From HGM04593 sp045647885 (lineage in GTDB: Bacteria > Bacteroidota > Bacteroidia > Bacteroidales > Bacteroidaceae): DNA of 64,000 nt. The stretch lies in the NCBI GenBank assembly GCA_045647885.1, contig JAZRMX010000037.1, positions 51,633 through 115,632 of the forward strand. Direction: 5' to 3'. Both the position numbers and the translations under genes were made by a program. Shown in pieces: positions 16,417 through 26,092 of this stretch (its first letter is position 1; each line of letters begins with the position of its first letter). The notes under the pieces were generated by a model. The model had not been told where the DNA came from and did no database searches. It saw only the letters and a list, made by a program, of their open reading frames with translations.

Positions 16417-18240
16417 ATGAATACAACAGAAAAACTATTCAATGAATTTCCACCTGTCACAGCCGACGAGTGGAAAGAGAAAATCGTTGAAGACCTGAAA
16501 GGTGCCGACTATAACAAAAAAATGATTTGGAGAACCGACGAGGGCTTCAACGTAAACCCATTCTACCGCAAAGAAGATATTGAAGCTGTTGCAGCAGCCT
16601 CTCTCCCCGGGGAGTTTCCATACACAAGAGGTAACAAAGCCGACAACAAATGGCTCATAAGAGTGGAAATCTCTGTCGATGAACCTTCGGGAGCCAATGA
16701 GAAGGCAAAAAAGATGCTTAAAGAGGGAGCAACAGCCATTGGTTTCAAGGTTCGTGGCAAAATGGATTCGGAAAATTTCTTTGGAAAACTGCTTGACGGC
16801 ATAAACCCCAAAGAGACCGAGCTTAATTTTGATGTTTGCCAGAAGTGTGCTGTTGAGTTCTTGAAAGAGTTGCTTGCTTATTATAAAAAGCAGGGCTACA
16901 ACCCCGAAGAGATTACAGGCTCAATAAACTACGACCCCATAGGCAAAGCTCTGTGCAAAGGCATTGAAATAGACAATTTTACCGACAACGTCAAACAACT
17001 TATAGAGGCCACATCAGCAATGCCAAAAATGCGTTGCATAGGCGTGAACAGCGCAAAAATATGTAACAGCGGAGCATACATTGCCCAGGAACTTGGTTGC
17101 GCCCTCGCCTGGGGTAACGAATATATGCAGGTTGCCACCGAAGCAGGTGTTACCGCAGAAGCTGCAGCAAAGAGCATAAAATTCAATATGGGAATATCGA
17201 GCAACTTCTTTATGGAGATTGCAAAATTCCGCGCAGCACGCACCTTGTGGGCAAAAATCGTATCACAGTACACCGACGACAAGGAGGCTTGCAAAATGAT
17301 TGTACACGCCGAAACAACAGCCTTCAACCTCACACTTTTCGACTCGTATGTAAATATGTTGCGTACACAGACCGAAGCTATGAGCGCAGCCATTGCAGGC
17401 GTGGAATCAATCACCGTAAAGCCCTACGACTCGGTTTATGAGACTCCCACCGATTTTGCCGAGAGAATAGCAAAGAACCAGCAGCTTATTCTAAAGCACG
17501 AAAGCCACCTCGACATTGTGGCCGACCCTGCCGGTGGTTCATACTACATTGAGAGCCTCACCGCATCCATAGCCGCCGAAGCCTGGAAAATCTTCCTCGG
17601 CATAGAGAACGAGGGTGGTTTCGGCAAAGCCGTAACAGAGGGTAAAATAAAGGAGAGCATCGAGGCTTCGGGCAAGAACCGTCTTGCCGCGCTTGCACGC
17701 CGCAAAGAGATTCTGCTCGGCACCAACCAATACCCCAACTTCACAGAAAAAGCAGAAGGCAAAAAGCCGCTCGACACAAAATGCAGTTGCGAGGGCGAGG
17801 GCTTGAAACCCTTGCGCTTGGGAGAGGAGTTTGAGCAGTTACGCCTTGCCACCGAGGCTAGCGACAAACGCCCCAAAGCATTTATGCTAACCATCGGCAA
17901 CCTTGCTATGCGCCAGGCAAGAGCGCAATTCTCGTGCAATTTTCTTGCCGCTGCCGGCTACGAGGTAATAGACAACCTCGGGTTCAAGAGCGTTGAGGAG
18001 GGTGCAAAAGCAGCTCTGGAGGCCGGAGCCGACATTGTTGTCATCTGCTCAAGCGACGACGAGTACGCCGAATATGCAATACCCGCCTACGAGGCTATAA
18101 AAGATAAAGCAATCTTTATTGTTGCCGGCGCACCTGCTTGCAGCGAAGATTTGCAGAAGGCAGGAATAGAGAATTTCATACACGTGAGAGTAAATGTTCT
18201 GGAGACACTGAAAGCTCTCAATTCAAAGTTGGGCATCTAA
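16417..18240 (+). CDS. mutA: Methylmalonyl-CoA mutase small (beta) subunit
   Basis: This is the non-catalytic partner of the B12 enzyme that interconverts succinyl-CoA and (R)-methylmalonyl-CoA, part of propionate formation from succinate. The 607-residue protein has the TIM-barrel domain (for example WLIRVEISVDEPSG, DPAGGSYYIESLT) and a C-terminal flavodoxin-like domain (IGNLAMRQARAQFSCNFLAAAG) that lacks the B12-ligand DxHxxG, as expected for this subunit. It is followed by mutB after 12 nt. Confidence 0.96.
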   Translation: MNTTEKLFNEFPPVTADEWKEKIVEDLKGADYNKKMIWRTDEGFNVNPFYRKEDIEAVAAASLPGEFPYTRGNKADNKWLIRVEISVDEPSGANEKAKKMLKEGATAIGFKVRGKMDSENFFGKLLDGINPKETELNFDVCQKCAVEFLKELLAYYKKQGYNPEEITGSINYDPIGKALCKGIEIDNFTDNVKQLIEATSAMPKMRCIGVNSAKICNSGAYIAQELGCALAWGNEYMQVATEAGVTAEAAAKSIKFNMGISSNFFMEIAKFRAARTLWAKIVSQYTDDKEACKMIVHAETTAFNLTLFDSYVNMLRTQTEAMSAAIAGVESITVKPYDSVYETPTDFAERIAKNQQLILKHESHLDIVADPAGGSYYIESLTASIAAEAWKIFLGIENEGGFGKAVTEGKIKESIEASGKNRLAALARRKEILLGTNQYPNFTEKAEGKKPLDTKCSCEGEGLKPLRLGEEFEQLRLATEASDKRPKAFMLTIGNLAMRQARAQFSCNFLAAAGYEVIDNLGFKSVEEGAKAALEAGADIVVICSSDDEYAEYAIPAYEAIKDKAIFIVAGAPACSEDLQKAGIENFIHVRVNVLETLKALNSKLGI

Positions 18241-18252
18241 AAAGAAACAGCT

Positions 18253-20382
18253 ATGAGAAAAGATTTCAATAACATAGATATATTTGCGAATAACGCAACC
18301 GTGGCTGCTCCCGCGTATGAAAGCGTGTGGGAAACAGCCGAACAGATTAAAGTAAAACCGGTATACACCGCAAAGGACCTCGAGGAGATGGAACACCTCG
18401 ACTATGCAGCGGGCTTGCCCCCATTCCTTCGTGGACCTTACTCAATGATGTACACTTTCCGCCCGTGGACCATCAGACAGTACGCAGGTTTCTCCACCGC
18501 CGAGGAGAGTAACGCATTCTACCGCCGCAACCTTGCTTCGGGACAGAAGGGGCTCTCTGTAGCCTTCGACCTCCCCACACACCGTGGCTACAACCCCGAC
18601 AACGAGCGCGTGGTGGGCGATGTTGGAAAGGCCGGAGTATCAATCTGTTGTATGGAGAATATGGAGCAACTCTTCGACGGAATTCCCCTTAACAAGATGT
18701 CCGTTTCTATGACTATGAACGGCGCCGTGCTACCCGTGCTTGCATTCTATATAAATGCCGCACTCGAGCAAGGAGCAAAGCTCGAAGAGATGGCAGGAAC
18801 CATACAGAATGATATTCTCAAAGAGTTTATGGTGCGTAACACCTATATATACCCCCCTGCATTCTCAATGCGCATAATAAGCGACATTTTCGCCTATACA
18901 TCGCAGAAGATGCCCAAGTTCAACTCAATATCAATTTCGGGTTACCATATGCAGGAGGCTGGAGCATCGGCCGACATCGAGCTCGCCTACACCCTTGCCG
19001 ACGGCCTTGAGTATGTCCGCGCCGGAGTGAATGCAGGCATTGATATCGACGCCTTCGCACCCCGTCTCTCATTCTTCTGGGGCATAGGTATGAACCCCTT
19101 TATGGAGATTGCAAAAATGCGTGCAGCACGTATGCTATGGGCAAAAATAATAAAACAGTTCAACCCCAAGAACCCCAAGTCAATGGCTCTGCGCACGCAC
19201 TGCCAGACATCGGGTTGGTCACTCACCGAGCAAGACCCCTTCAACAACGTGGGACGCACAGTAATAGAGGCTATGAGCGCGGCAATGGGACACACACAGT
19301 CGTTGCACACAAACGCTCTCGACGAAGCTATCGCCCTGCCCACCGACTTTTCGGCACGTATCGCCCGCAATACACAGATTTACCTCCAGGAGGAGACAAA
19401 CATCTGCCGTGTAATAGACCCCTGGGGCGGTTCGTACTACATTGAGAGCCTTACAAAAGAGATTGCCGACAAAGCGTGGAAACTTATACAGGAGATTGAG
19501 GAACTTGGAGGTATGGCAAAGGCTATTGAGACAGGCTTGCCTAAGATGCGTATCGAAGAGGCAGCAGCGCGCACACAGGCACGCATCGACAGCGGCAAAC
19601 AGATAATCGTGGGCACAAATGCCTACTGTCTCGACGAAGAGGAGCCCATAGACATTCTGGAGATTGACAACACCGCCGTACGCAAAGAACAGTTTGCAGC
19701 CATAGAGCGCAACCACAAAAACCGCGACGAAGCTGCCGTGCAAGCAGCCCTTGCAAAGATTACAGAGTGTGCAAAGAGTGGCGAGGGCAACCTGCTTGAA
19801 GCAGCCGTTGAGGCAGCCGGCCTGCGCGCCACACTTGGAGAGATTTCCGACGCCTGCGAAGCTGTTGCAGGCCGTTACAGAGCAATAATAAGAACAATTT
19901 CAGGAGTGTATTCAGCAGAGAGCAAAGACGACGAGACCTTTAAAGAGGCTTGCCGCCTAACCGAAGAGTTTGCGAAGAAAGAGGGACGCCGCCCCCGAGT
20001 TATGATAGCCAAGATGGGACAGGATGGTCACGACCGTGGTGCAAAGGTTGTTGCCACCGGCTACGCCGACTGCGGTTTCGACGTGGATATGGGTATGCTG
20101 TTCCAGACACCCGCCGAGGTTGCACGCCAGGCGGTAGAGAATGATGTTCACGCCGTGGGCGTTTCATCACTGGCAGCCGGACACAAGACTCTTGTGCCAC
20201 AGCTCATTGAGGAGCTAGCAAAGCTCGGTCGCGAGGATATTATGGTTTTTGCCGGTGGAGTGATACCTGCACAGGACTATGACTTCCTCTACCGCGCCGG
20301 CGTTATTGGCATCTTCGGCCCCGGAACAAGCGTGGCAAAAGCGGCTTGTGAACTTATGAAAATATTCCTTGACAAAGAGTAA
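18253..20382 (+). CDS. mutB: Methylmalonyl-CoA mutase large (alpha) subunit
   Basis: This is the catalytic, adenosylcobalamin-binding subunit. The 709-residue protein has the substrate barrel (GLSVAFDLPTHRGYNPDNERV, SFFWGIGMNPFMEIAKMRAAR, DPWGGSYYIESLTKEIADKAW in parts) and the B12 domain with DGHDRG at residues 591-596, where His593 is the predicted lower cobalt ligand. The GxS and GG motifs follow (GVSSLAAGHKTLVPQL, FAGGVIPAQDY). With mutA it supports a succinate-to-propionate route that needs vitamin B12. topB starts 18 nt downstream, so all three may share one message. Confidence 0.97.
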   Translation: MRKDFNNIDIFANNATVAAPAYESVWETAEQIKVKPVYTAKDLEEMEHLDYAAGLPPFLRGPYSMMYTFRPWTIRQYAGFSTAEESNAFYRRNLASGQKGLSVAFDLPTHRGYNPDNERVVGDVGKAGVSICCMENMEQLFDGIPLNKMSVSMTMNGAVLPVLAFYINAALEQGAKLEEMAGTIQNDILKEFMVRNTYIYPPAFSMRIISDIFAYTSQKMPKFNSISISGYHMQEAGASADIELAYTLADGLEYVRAGVNAGIDIDAFAPRLSFFWGIGMNPFMEIAKMRAARMLWAKIIKQFNPKNPKSMALRTHCQTSGWSLTEQDPFNNVGRTVIEAMSAAMGHTQSLHTNALDEAIALPTDFSARIARNTQIYLQEETNICRVIDPWGGSYYIESLTKEIADKAWKLIQEIEELGGMAKAIETGLPKMRIEEAAARTQARIDSGKQIIVGTNAYCLDEEEPIDILEIDNTAVRKEQFAAIERNHKNRDEAAVQAALAKITECAKSGEGNLLEAAVEAAGLRATLGEISDACEAVAGRYRAIIRTISGVYSAESKDDETFKEACRLTEEFAKKEGRRPRVMIAKMGQDGHDRGAKVVATGYADCGFDVDMGMLFQTPAEVARQAVENDVHAVGVSSLAAGHKTLVPQLIEELAKLGREDIMVFAGGVIPAQDYDFLYRAGVIGIFGPGTSVAKAACELMKIFLDKE

Positions 20383-20400
20383 AGAACAAGAGAAGAAAGA

Positions 20401-22311
20401 ATGATTGTATGCATTGCAGAAAAACCCGATGTTGCAAAAAATATAGCCGGGGTTTTAGGAGCGAAGAGTAGTCGCGATGGTTATATCGAAGGCAACGGCT
20501 ATCAGGTAACCTGGACATTCGGGCACCTTTGTACTCTCAAAGAACCCGGCGATTACACTGATATGTGGCAAAGGTGGAGCCTCGGCAGTTTGCCGATGGT
20601 TCCACCTCGTTTCGGCATAAAGCTAATAGACGACAAAAGAATTGAGAAACAGTTTGCCGTAATTGAAAGACTTATGCAAAATGCCGATTGCATAATAAAC
20701 TGCGGTGATGCCGGGCAGGAAGGAGAACTTATACAGCGTTGGGTTATACAAAAAACCCAAGCAAAATGCCCCGTGAAACGTTTGTGGGTATCTTCGCTTA
20801 CCGAGGAGGCTATACGCGAGGGTTTTGCCATACTTAAAGACCAAAGCGAGTACCAGCCCCTTTACGAAGCAGGACTCTCTCGCGCCATAGGTGATTGGCT
20901 TTTAGGGATGAATGCCACACGCCTCTACACCCTGAAATACGGCAAAAACCGCCAGGTGTTATCTATAGGCCGTGTACAAACCCCAACCCTTGCCCTCATT
21001 GTTAAACGACAATTAGAAATTGAAAACTTTGTACCCAAGCAATATTGGGTACTGAAAACCACATATCGCGACACTGCATTCAATGCAATTGTCAAGAAAA
21101 GCGAGGAGGAACTGATGCAGGAGATTGAAAAACAAAAAGAAAAGGCCACCAAAAAGGGAATAAACTTTAACACAGACGAGGCATACAAGAGTGCCGAAGC
21201 AACAAACATCGGCATAGAACCCATTGGCAGCAACGAGCAAGGACTCGAACTTATTGAAAAGATAAAAAACAGCCCATTCACCATCACATCGATAAGTAAA
21301 AAAGAGGGAAAAGAATACCCGCCATCACTATACGACCTGCAAGCACTGCAAAGTGAATGCGACAAAAAATATGGCATCCCCATTGAAACAACACTGCAAA
21401 CAGTGCAGTCGCTATACGAAAAAAAATATACAACATACCCACGCGTCGACACAACTTATTTGAGCGACGACATATACCCCAAATGCCCGGCTATATTAAA
21501 AGGATTGCGCGACTACGCATCACTCACTGCGCCACTCCTCGAAGGCAAGCCATTGCCAAAGTCCAAAAAAGTCTTTAACAACGAAGAGGTTACCGACCAC
21601 CACGCAATAATACCCACAGGAGTATATCCACAAGGGCTCACCGACAATGAAAAGAAAGTTTACAACCTCATAGCACTACGTTTCGTTGCAGCCTTCTATC
21701 CAGAGTGCAAGGTGCGCACCACAACCATACAGGGAGAAACTGCGGACATACCCTTCAAGACCACGGAAAGAAGCATCATCGAACAAGGATGGAGAGTGGT
21801 TTTTACCGATGAAACCACCGATGAAAAGGAGAAAAAAGAGATTCCCGCATTCACAAAAGGAGAAAGCGGCACGCACATACCCGAACTGCAAGAAAAATGG
21901 ACAACACCACCCAAACCCTACACCGAAGGAACATTAGTGCTTGCAATGCAAACTGCCGGAAAAACAGTGGAAGACGAAGAATTGCGTAACGCATTGAAGA
22001 AAAACGGTATAGGACGCCCAGCCACACGCTCCGAAATTATAAAAACACTCTTCAAGCGCAATTACATAAAGAAAGTAAAACGCAATGTCGTTGCAACAGA
22101 CACCGGCATAGAACTTATCGGTCTAATAAAGAACGAACTGCTGAAAAGCGCAGAACTCACTGGACAATGGGAAAAGAAACTGCGCGACATTGAGAAAAAA
22201 GAGTACGAAGCAAAGAGATTCATCGAAGAGATGAAACAAATGCTCAATACGATAATAAACGAGGTTTTAAGCGACAATTCGACCATAAACATATTGCCCG
22301 AAAAACAATAA
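20401..22311 (+). CDS. topB: DNA topoisomerase III
   Basis: This type IA topoisomerase relaxes and decatenates DNA by single-strand passage. The 636-residue protein starts with the Toprim domain (CIAEKPDVAKNIAGVLG; DAGQEGELIQRW with the metal-binding acidic residues) and has the catalytic tyrosine at residue 346 in TTYPRVDTTYLS, then HHAIIPTG. GIGRPATRSEIIKTLFKRNYI marks the C-terminal part of the core. No C-terminal zinc-ribbon repeats are present. It lies 18 nt after mutB, an arrangement with no obvious functional link. Confidence 0.95.
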   Translation: MIVCIAEKPDVAKNIAGVLGAKSSRDGYIEGNGYQVTWTFGHLCTLKEPGDYTDMWQRWSLGSLPMVPPRFGIKLIDDKRIEKQFAVIERLMQNADCIINCGDAGQEGELIQRWVIQKTQAKCPVKRLWVSSLTEEAIREGFAILKDQSEYQPLYEAGLSRAIGDWLLGMNATRLYTLKYGKNRQVLSIGRVQTPTLALIVKRQLEIENFVPKQYWVLKTTYRDTAFNAIVKKSEEELMQEIEKQKEKATKKGINFNTDEAYKSAEATNIGIEPIGSNEQGLELIEKIKNSPFTITSISKKEGKEYPPSLYDLQALQSECDKKYGIPIETTLQTVQSLYEKKYTTYPRVDTTYLSDDIYPKCPAILKGLRDYASLTAPLLEGKPLPKSKKVFNNEEVTDHHAIIPTGVYPQGLTDNEKKVYNLIALRFVAAFYPECKVRTTTIQGETADIPFKTTERSIIEQGWRVVFTDETTDEKEKKEIPAFTKGESGTHIPELQEKWTTPPKPYTEGTLVLAMQTAGKTVEDEELRNALKKNGIGRPATRSEIIKTLFKRNYIKKVKRNVVATDTGIELIGLIKNELLKSAELTGQWEKKLRDIEKKEYEAKRFIEEMKQMLNTIINEVLSDNSTINILPEKQ

Positions 22312-22365
22312 ACGGATATAATAAATTCAAAAAAACGCAGTTATATAAAGTACGAGCATTATTAT

Positions 22366-24357
22366 ATGAGAAAGATACTAACATACTGCATAGCTGCACT
22401 CACTTTCGCTGCCACACTATCCTGTGGTAGCGAAAGGTCAATAAGAAAAGGCGACCAATATGCTGCCGTAAACGAATATTACGAAGCTGCACGACTATAC
22501 CGTAAGGCCTACCGCAAAATATCGCCCAAGGACAAGAGCAAACGTGCCGAAGTTGCCTGGAAAATGGGCGAATGCTACCGCAAGAGCAATAATGCCGTGC
22601 GCGCCGTAGGTGCATACGGCAACGCTGTGCGCTACAATTACCCCGACTCACTGGCTCTTCGCCACCTCGCCGATGCACAGCTCGAAAAAGGAGACTACAA
22701 AGACGCAATGAAGAATTACGAGGCTTTCCTGCAACTGAACCCCGAAGACCGCCTTGCACAGGTGGGCTTGCAGGCTGCCGGCCAATCGCTCGAATGGAAG
22801 AAAAACCCTAACCGTTACATAGTAAAGCGCTCCAAAGAACTGAACGGGCAACGCTGCGACTATTGCCCAATGTATGTGGGCGATGACACCACAATGATTG
22901 TCACCACCTCCACCCGTAAAGAGGCAAATGGCGACGACATAAGCGGAATTACCGGACAGAAAAAAGCAGACATATTTCTCACACGCCGCGACGACAAGGG
23001 CAAATGGCAAAGAACCGAAATAATTGAAGGCGAAATAAACAGCGAATACGAAGATGGCGCCTGTGCATTCAGCCCCGACGGTAAAACAATGTACTTTACA
23101 CGCTGTGTAACAGACGACCAATACCCACGCTACGCAGCTATCTACCGCAGCAACAGAAGTGATGCATCGTGGAGCGGAGCGCAAAAGGTGGAAATATCTT
23201 CGGACACGCTCACCTCGTTTGCCCACCCGGCAGTATCACCCGACGGCGACTGGCTCTACTTCACATCGAATATGCCCGGCGGAGTGGGCGGACTGGATCT
23301 TTGGCGATACTTTATAGGCCCCAACAAAGCCCTGCAGGGCATTGTGGAGAACCTCGGCGAGGGCATAAACACCGAGGGTGATGAACAGTTCCCTACCTTC
23401 GGCCCTAAAGGAGAACTCTTTTTCTCGTCGGACGGCTACCCCGGAATGGGAGGACTTGACATCTATTGCGCCACACAGGTAAATGACAGCGTTTGGGACA
23501 TCAAGAATATGATGGCACCATTGAATTCAAACGGCGACGATTTTGGTATGACCTTTGCCCCGGGACTATACCGCGGTTATTTCTCTTCAAACCGGGGCGA
23601 CGCACGCGGTTGGGACCATATATACTCCTTCCTGCTACCCGAGACCATACATACCCTTTATGGTTGGATATATGAAAAGGATGGCTACGAACTGCCCGAA
23701 GGCGTTATACATATGGTGGGAAAAGATGGCACAAACACAAGTTTCGGTGTAATGAAGGATGGTTCATACTCGGTTCGAGTAACCCCGGGCGTGGATTATG
23801 TGCTGCTAGGCAGCTGTAAAGGTTACCTTAATACTATGCAGGAACTTTCGGCCGATACAATAGAGGGATCGGTGAGCTACCAGCGCGATTTTGCCCTGCC
23901 CTCAATCACACGACCCGTACTCATAGACAACATATTCTACGAGTTTGACAAAGCAACCCTCACGCCCGAATCGGAAGCTTCGCTCGACGAACTTGTGGGA
24001 CTGCTGAACCTCAACCCCAACGTAACCATAGAACTGAGCGCACATTGCGACTACAAGGGTTCCGACGAATATAACATAAAACTGTCGCAGGCGCGTGCCG
24101 AGTCGGTTGTAAACTACCTAATTGCCAACGGCATTGAAAAAGAACGACTCACCCCAAAAGGATACGGAGAGGAGAAACCAAAGATTGTACACAAGAAACT
24201 TACCGAGAAATACCCGTTCTTGAAGGAAAACGACGTTCTTACCGAAGATTTTATAAAGAATATTGAAAACGAAGAGGAGCAGGAAATATGCAACCAGCTG
24301 AACCGCCGAACAGAGTTCCAGGTATTGCGCACAACCTACAATTTGTACAATTATTAA
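22366..24357 (+). CDS. PorE-like OmpA-family lipoprotein (TPR, beta-propeller, CRD, OmpA)
   Basis: The lipobox ends LSC with Cys20, predicting an outer-membrane lipoprotein. The 663 residues contain TPR-like helices (about 25-140), a PD40 beta-propeller (about 165-430: ACAFSPDGKTMYFTR, PAVSPDGDWLYFTSN, SSDGYPGMGGLDIY), a carboxypeptidase-regulatory-like beta domain (about 435-515) and an OmpA peptidoglycan-binding domain (about 525-620: YEFDKATLTPESEASLDEL). This order is that of PorE, a type IX secretion component in Porphyromonas gingivalis. Other OmpA/WD40 proteins of Bacteroidota share parts of it, so the T9SS role is an inference. It starts 54 nt after topB and ends at a shared terminator. 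Confidence 0.85.
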   Translation: MRKILTYCIAALTFAATLSCGSERSIRKGDQYAAVNEYYEAARLYRKAYRKISPKDKSKRAEVAWKMGECYRKSNNAVRAVGAYGNAVRYNYPDSLALRHLADAQLEKGDYKDAMKNYEAFLQLNPEDRLAQVGLQAAGQSLEWKKNPNRYIVKRSKELNGQRCDYCPMYVGDDTTMIVTTSTRKEANGDDISGITGQKKADIFLTRRDDKGKWQRTEIIEGEINSEYEDGACAFSPDGKTMYFTRCVTDDQYPRYAAIYRSNRSDASWSGAQKVEISSDTLTSFAHPAVSPDGDWLYFTSNMPGGVGGLDLWRYFIGPNKALQGIVENLGEGINTEGDEQFPTFGPKGELFFSSDGYPGMGGLDIYCATQVNDSVWDIKNMMAPLNSNGDDFGMTFAPGLYRGYFSSNRGDARGWDHIYSFLLPETIHTLYGWIYEKDGYELPEGVIHMVGKDGTNTSFGVMKDGSYSVRVTPGVDYVLLGSCKGYLNTMQELSADTIEGSVSYQRDFALPSITRPVLIDNIFYEFDKATLTPESEASLDELVGLLNLNPNVTIELSAHCDYKGSDEYNIKLSQARAESVVNYLIANGIEKERLTPKGYGEEKPKIVHKKLTEKYPFLKENDVLTEDFIKNIENEEEQEICNQLNRRTEFQVLRTTYNLYNY

Positions 24358-24382
24358 ACACAGATATTCTTTGAAAAAGAGA

Positions 24383-24419
24383 AGCGATAAGGTCACCCCC
24401 TGACCTTATCGCTGTTTTT
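24383..24419. terminator. Bidirectional terminator overlapping the ruvC 3' end
   Basis: AGCGATAAGGTCA and TGACCTTATCGCT form a perfect 13-bp stem around CCCCC, with GTTTTTT on the plus side and a pyrimidine/T-rich stretch on the minus side. It lies after the PorE-like gene. The stop and last codons of ruvC are inside the stem. Confidence 0.85.
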
Positions 24420-24968
24420 TCTCACAAAGTCGGCCCAACTGCCGTACTTTACACTCTGCACCGGATTCTTACGCTGCAAAAAGTGACAGAAAGCAGCTCC
24501 AAGAGCATCGGTGGCATCCATAAAACGGGGCATCTCGTCCGAGGATATATTCAACATACGGCGCAGCATCTCGGCAACCTGCTGTTTCGATGCCGAACCA
24601 CTGCCGGTAATTGCCATCTTTATCTTCAAAGGAGCATACTCGTGTATGGGAACATCGCGACTTATCGCTGCCGCAATAGCAACACCCTGAGCACGACCCA
24701 GTTTAAGCATACTCTGCACGTTTTTGCCAAAGAAAGGAGCCTCAATGGCAAGTTCGTCGGGCAAATAGGTACTTATGAGCCCTTGCACACGAGTAAAAAT
24801 CTCGCCCAGCTTAATATAGCTGTCGTGACACTTGCGCAGGTCAATAACGCCCATAGTAATAAGGCGGGCCTTATTGCCATTAACACCAATAAAGGCATAA
24901 CCCATAAGATTCGTACCCGGGTCAATACCCATAATAACCCTGTCGTCGGTAGGAGTGGCCTGTTGCAT
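24393..24968 (-). CDS. ruvC: Holliday junction resolvase RuvC
   Basis: RuvC cuts Holliday junctions in recombinational repair. The 191-residue protein has the RNase-H-like motifs: IMGIDPGTNLMGYA (first Asp), LAIEAPFFGKN (Glu), ITGSGSASKQQV and the final acidic pair region in FMDATDALGAAFCH. Its last codons (SDKVRG) fall in the arm of a terminator hairpin, so the C-terminal residues are set partly by RNA structure. It follows the phosphatase gene by 2 nt. Confidence 0.95.
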   Translation of the reverse strand: MQQATPTDDRVIMGIDPGTNLMGYAFIGVNGNKARLITMGVIDLRKCHDSYIKLGEIFTRVQGLISTYLPDELAIEAPFFGKNVQSMLKLGRAQGVAIAAAISRDVPIHEYAPLKIKMAITGSGSASKQQVAEMLRRMLNISSDEMPRFMDATDALGAAFCHFLQRKNPVQSVKYGSWADFVRKNSDKVRG

Positions 24969-24970
24969 AA

Positions 24971-25453
24971 TCAGTAACCAAGATAACGCATTAAACCTTT
25001 ACAGCCACGCTCTATTTCGGCATAAGTCGCGGAAAAATCGCCGTGATACCAAGGGTCGGAGATATCACCACCGGAGAGAGGAATGGCATCACCTGCAACT
25101 GCACAATCCTCAAAATCAAGCAGTTTCCACACCTTCTCTTTTGAAGCGTCGGTGAGCAACTGGCGCATATTACGCAGGTTATAATCCTCCATCACAACTA
25201 TCATATCATAAACGGAAAAATCGGCAGCCGTTATACGGCGCGCACGTTTACCCTCACACGAAATTCCGTGACGGGCAAGTTCGCGCACAGCAGGGGGGTA
25301 TACAGAATTACCTATTTCCTCGCTGCTTGTCGCTGCCGACTCAATATGCAGTACAGCTTCTACTCCTTGAGCAGAAGCTATATCTTTCATTACAAATTCG
25401 GCCATCGGCGAACGGCAGATGTTACCGTGGCACACAAAAAGAATCTTTTTCAT
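24971..25453 (-). CDS. Low-molecular-weight protein-tyrosine-phosphatase family protein
   Basis: The P-loop CHGNICRSPMAEF near the N-terminus and the general-acid Asp in ISDPWYHGDF identify an LMW phosphatase of 160 residues. Such enzymes can dephosphorylate BY-kinases of Wzc type, and a Wzc-like kinase is encoded at 46.7 kb, but that locus has its own CpsB-type phosphatase. A link is possible and not shown. The gene overlaps the cdd gene by 4 nt and precedes ruvC by 2 nt. Confidence 0.93.
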   Translation of the reverse strand: MKKILFVCHGNICRSPMAEFVMKDIASAQGVEAVLHIESAATSSEEIGNSVYPPAVRELARHGISCEGKRARRITAADFSVYDMIVVMEDYNLRNMRQLLTDASKEKVWKLLDFEDCAVAGDAIPLSGGDISDPWYHGDFSATYAEIERGCKGLMRYLGY

Positions 25454-25935
25454 TCATCAAGAAATGCCGAATCAAAAGAGAGTGGGAGAAGGGCCTTTAT
25501 ACCATCCTCTATAATATAACTCTCTTTTGAACCGTATAATATTATTTTTATAGTATTGCCGAAACGTTTTTCTGTTTCAAGTATCACCTGGCGGCAAGCG
25601 CCACAGGGAGGAATGGGCTTTTCAAGTTCCCCGTTTGCGGTTCTTGCAGCAATTGCCAGAGTAAGCACCGGTTGGTCGGGGTATTGCGAATTGGCCCAAA
25701 AGAGTGTCGTACGCTCGGCACACAACCCCGAAGGATAAGCTGCATTTTCCTGGTTGCTGCCCTGCACCACCACTCCATTGGCAAGGCTCACCGCCGCGCC
25801 CACATTGAAGCCTGAGTATACGGCATAACTGTTTGCCGTAGCGGCACGTGCAGCGTCGACAAGCGCTTTATCGGCAGCCGAAAATTCGTCGTACCCACAT
25901 ACCTTGACCTTTGTCTGCAAAACCATTTCTTTCAT
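25450..25935 (-). CDS. cdd: Cytidine deaminase
   Basis: This enzyme hydrolyses cytidine and deoxycytidine to uridine forms in pyrimidine salvage. The 161-residue protein has the catalytic GLCAERTTLF (Cys and Glu) and the zinc-binding PPCGACRQVI. The N-terminus AATANSYAVYSGFNVGAAV fits the homotetrameric cytidine deaminase family. It is first in a tight minus-strand set cdd-phosphatase-ruvC with 4-nt and 2-nt junctions. Confidence 0.95.
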   Translation of the reverse strand: MKEMVLQTKVKVCGYDEFSAADKALVDAARAATANSYAVYSGFNVGAAVSLANGVVVQGSNQENAAYPSGLCAERTTLFWANSQYPDQPVLTLAIAARTANGELEKPIPPCGACRQVILETEKRFGNTIKIILYGSKESYIIEDGIKALLPLSFDSAFLDE

Positions 25936-26092
25936 ACGCTGTTACAATTATAGATTCACATTATTCGTATTTATCGCAATGCCAAACGCCTCTACCGGCA
26001 GGCAGAACCGCGCATTATAGCGCGAAGATAAAAAAATAGTTGCGTAAAAACAATTTATTCATTTATTTTGTGCCTTGAAACAGAAACAGCCT

